Shown here: one piece after another, positions 7,485 to 7,817 of the stretch
Numbering within the stretch: the stretch's first letter is position 1
How the letters are laid out: each line of letters opens with the position of its first letter
NCBI GenBank assembly: GCA_031284675.1
Contig: JAITXQ010000030.1
Coordinates: 1 to 7,817, forward strand
Origin: Rickettsiales bacterium
GTDB taxonomy: Bacteria > Pseudomonadota > Alphaproteobacteria > Rickettsiales > Anaplasmataceae
Direction: 5' to 3'
DNA length: 7,817 bases
Made by a program: the position numbers and the translations under genes
Notes under the pieces: model-generated
Databases searched by the model: none
What the model saw: only the letters and a program-made list of their open reading frames with translations
What the model was told of the DNA's origin: nothing

Positions 7485-7576
7485 CCTTTTTTTCGCGTAG
7501 TTTACCCATTTTAACCAAATATTAGTCTAGTATATGAAGATATAAATATAGATACTTAGTATATTGGTTGCTTTTT
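7476..7576. repeat. 11-bp perfect inverted repeat pair around a 79-bp AT-rich core
   Basis: AAAAAGCAACC at 7476-7486 is the exact reverse complement of GGTTGCTTTTT at 7566-7576. The core carries no gene. This could be the footprint of a small non-autonomous element or a long-loop secondary structure, but 11 bp with A/T runs in AT-rich DNA may also be chance. Confidence 0.3.
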
Positions 7577-7667
7577 TTTCCAAGGTCGATTTAAGTGCCG
7601 ATGTTCGTGCCAAGTCAGGATACCAAGGTATAATACTAAAATGTGATTTTCTAACGCTAATTTTGGA

Positions 7668-7817
7668 TTAAGGAAGGAAGAAAGTATAGGAAATGGAAAG
7701 CTTTTTGGATTTCACGGAATAGGAAATGAGAGTAGAAAAGATGTGAACCAAGAAATTAACAGGAGATCTATGGCGAGTATGTTCAATTTCAAGTCTATTT
7801 TTGAGGTAGCCAAAAAC
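7668..7817 (-). CDS. Transposase C-terminus, IS982-like (partial, runs off the window)
   Basis: The minus-strand frame is open from the window edge to TAA at 7668-7670, giving 49 residues. It contains FGYLKNRLEIEHTRHRSP, then VNFLVHIFSTLISYSVKSKK. The EHTRHRSPxNFxV pattern followed by a hydrophobic segment and a lysine-rich KKxSI end is characteristic of the C-terminus of IS982-family DDE transposases, which cut and paste their own element. The N-terminal domain and catalytic acidic residues are beyond the edge, so intactness cannot be judged. Its presence on the far side of the ankyrin remnant fits mobile-element erosion of this prophage-like segment. Confidence 0.7.
   Translation of the reverse strand, partial: VFGYLKNRLEIEHTRHRSPVNFLVHIFSTLISYSVKSKKLSISYTFFLP

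Larger units (their letters stand above)
7403..7667. other. Intergenic stretch between the ankyrin remnant and the transposase fragment
   Basis: No well-supported gene is present. The segment holds the weak promoter candidate and the 11-bp inverted repeat above. It also holds a plus-strand open stretch, 7552-7671, that ends with coding-like residues (KVDLSADVRAKSGYQG…) but has no ATG or ribosome site. The left end of the adjacent insertion sequence should fall here, but I cannot identify its terminal repeat because the other end is outside the window. Confidence 0.45.

Noticed and set aside
7688..7817. Plus-strand frame GNGKLFGFHGIG… with AGGAG before ATGGCGAGTATG
   Set aside because: The opposite strand encodes a clear transposase C-terminus with the EHTRHRSP motif, so this is its shadow and the Shine-Dalgarno match is coincidental.
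1..7817. CRISPR array, tRNA or rRNA genes
   Set aside because: No regularly spaced repeats and no cloverleaf-like or rRNA-like segments were noticed on either strand.

Overview
The window looks like a piece of a Wolbachia (Rickettsiales, Alphaproteobacteria) chromosome. The evidence is the low GC content, alphaproteobacterial-type NuoG/NuoH/HemB proteins, short dispersed repeats, a large serine recombinase of the kind carried by Wolbachia prophage WO, and an ankyrin-repeat gene beside it. The genus call comes from recognising protein and repeat character, not from a database search.

Layout. Every supported gene lies on the minus strand, so transcription reads right to left. Region 1 (1-293) has no supportable gene but holds one arm of a 45-bp repeat. 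Region 2 (294-4568) is an intact, tightly packed housekeeping operon: a 70-aa lysine-rich protein of unknown function, then nuoG, nuoH and hemB. Gaps are 13 bp or less, nuoG/nuoH overlap by 17 bp and nuoH/hemB by 8 bp. A good sigma70-type promoter (TTGACG, 16 bp, TAAAAT) lies just upstream of the 70-aa gene. Region 3 (4623-4726) is a spacer with a degenerate Wolbachia-type palindromic repeat. Region 4 (4727-6407) is a decayed large serine recombinase with two in-frame stops, one frameshift and a probable loss of a catalytic arginine. Region 5 (6408-6728) holds small overlapping reading frames just upstream of the recombinase, one of them broken by an in-frame stop. Region 6 (6729-7363/7402) is an ankyrin-repeat gene split by one single-base deletion. 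Region 7 (7403-7667) is non-coding or unresolved, and region 8 (7668 to the window edge) is the C-terminal end of an IS982-like transposase.

How it fits together. NuoG and NuoH are complex I subunits: the peripheral iron-sulfur subunit and the membrane subunit at the quinone site. HemB makes porphobilinogen for haem, so the left half is one aerobic respiration/haem transcription unit. The right half reads as the eroded recombinase end of a WO-like prophage, with ankyrin gene and insertion sequence debris, abutting the operon. The most useful structural observation is a pair of inverted 45-bp repeats (179-223 and 4751-4795, 42/45 identical) that bracket the whole operon. The right copy also supplies the C-terminal tail of the recombinase reading frame.

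I do not see a convincing undescribed functional system. The best candidates for a second look are the conserved-looking 70-aa leader gene of the operon and the tiny frames overlapping the recombinase start, which might be remnants of a recombinase accessory factor.
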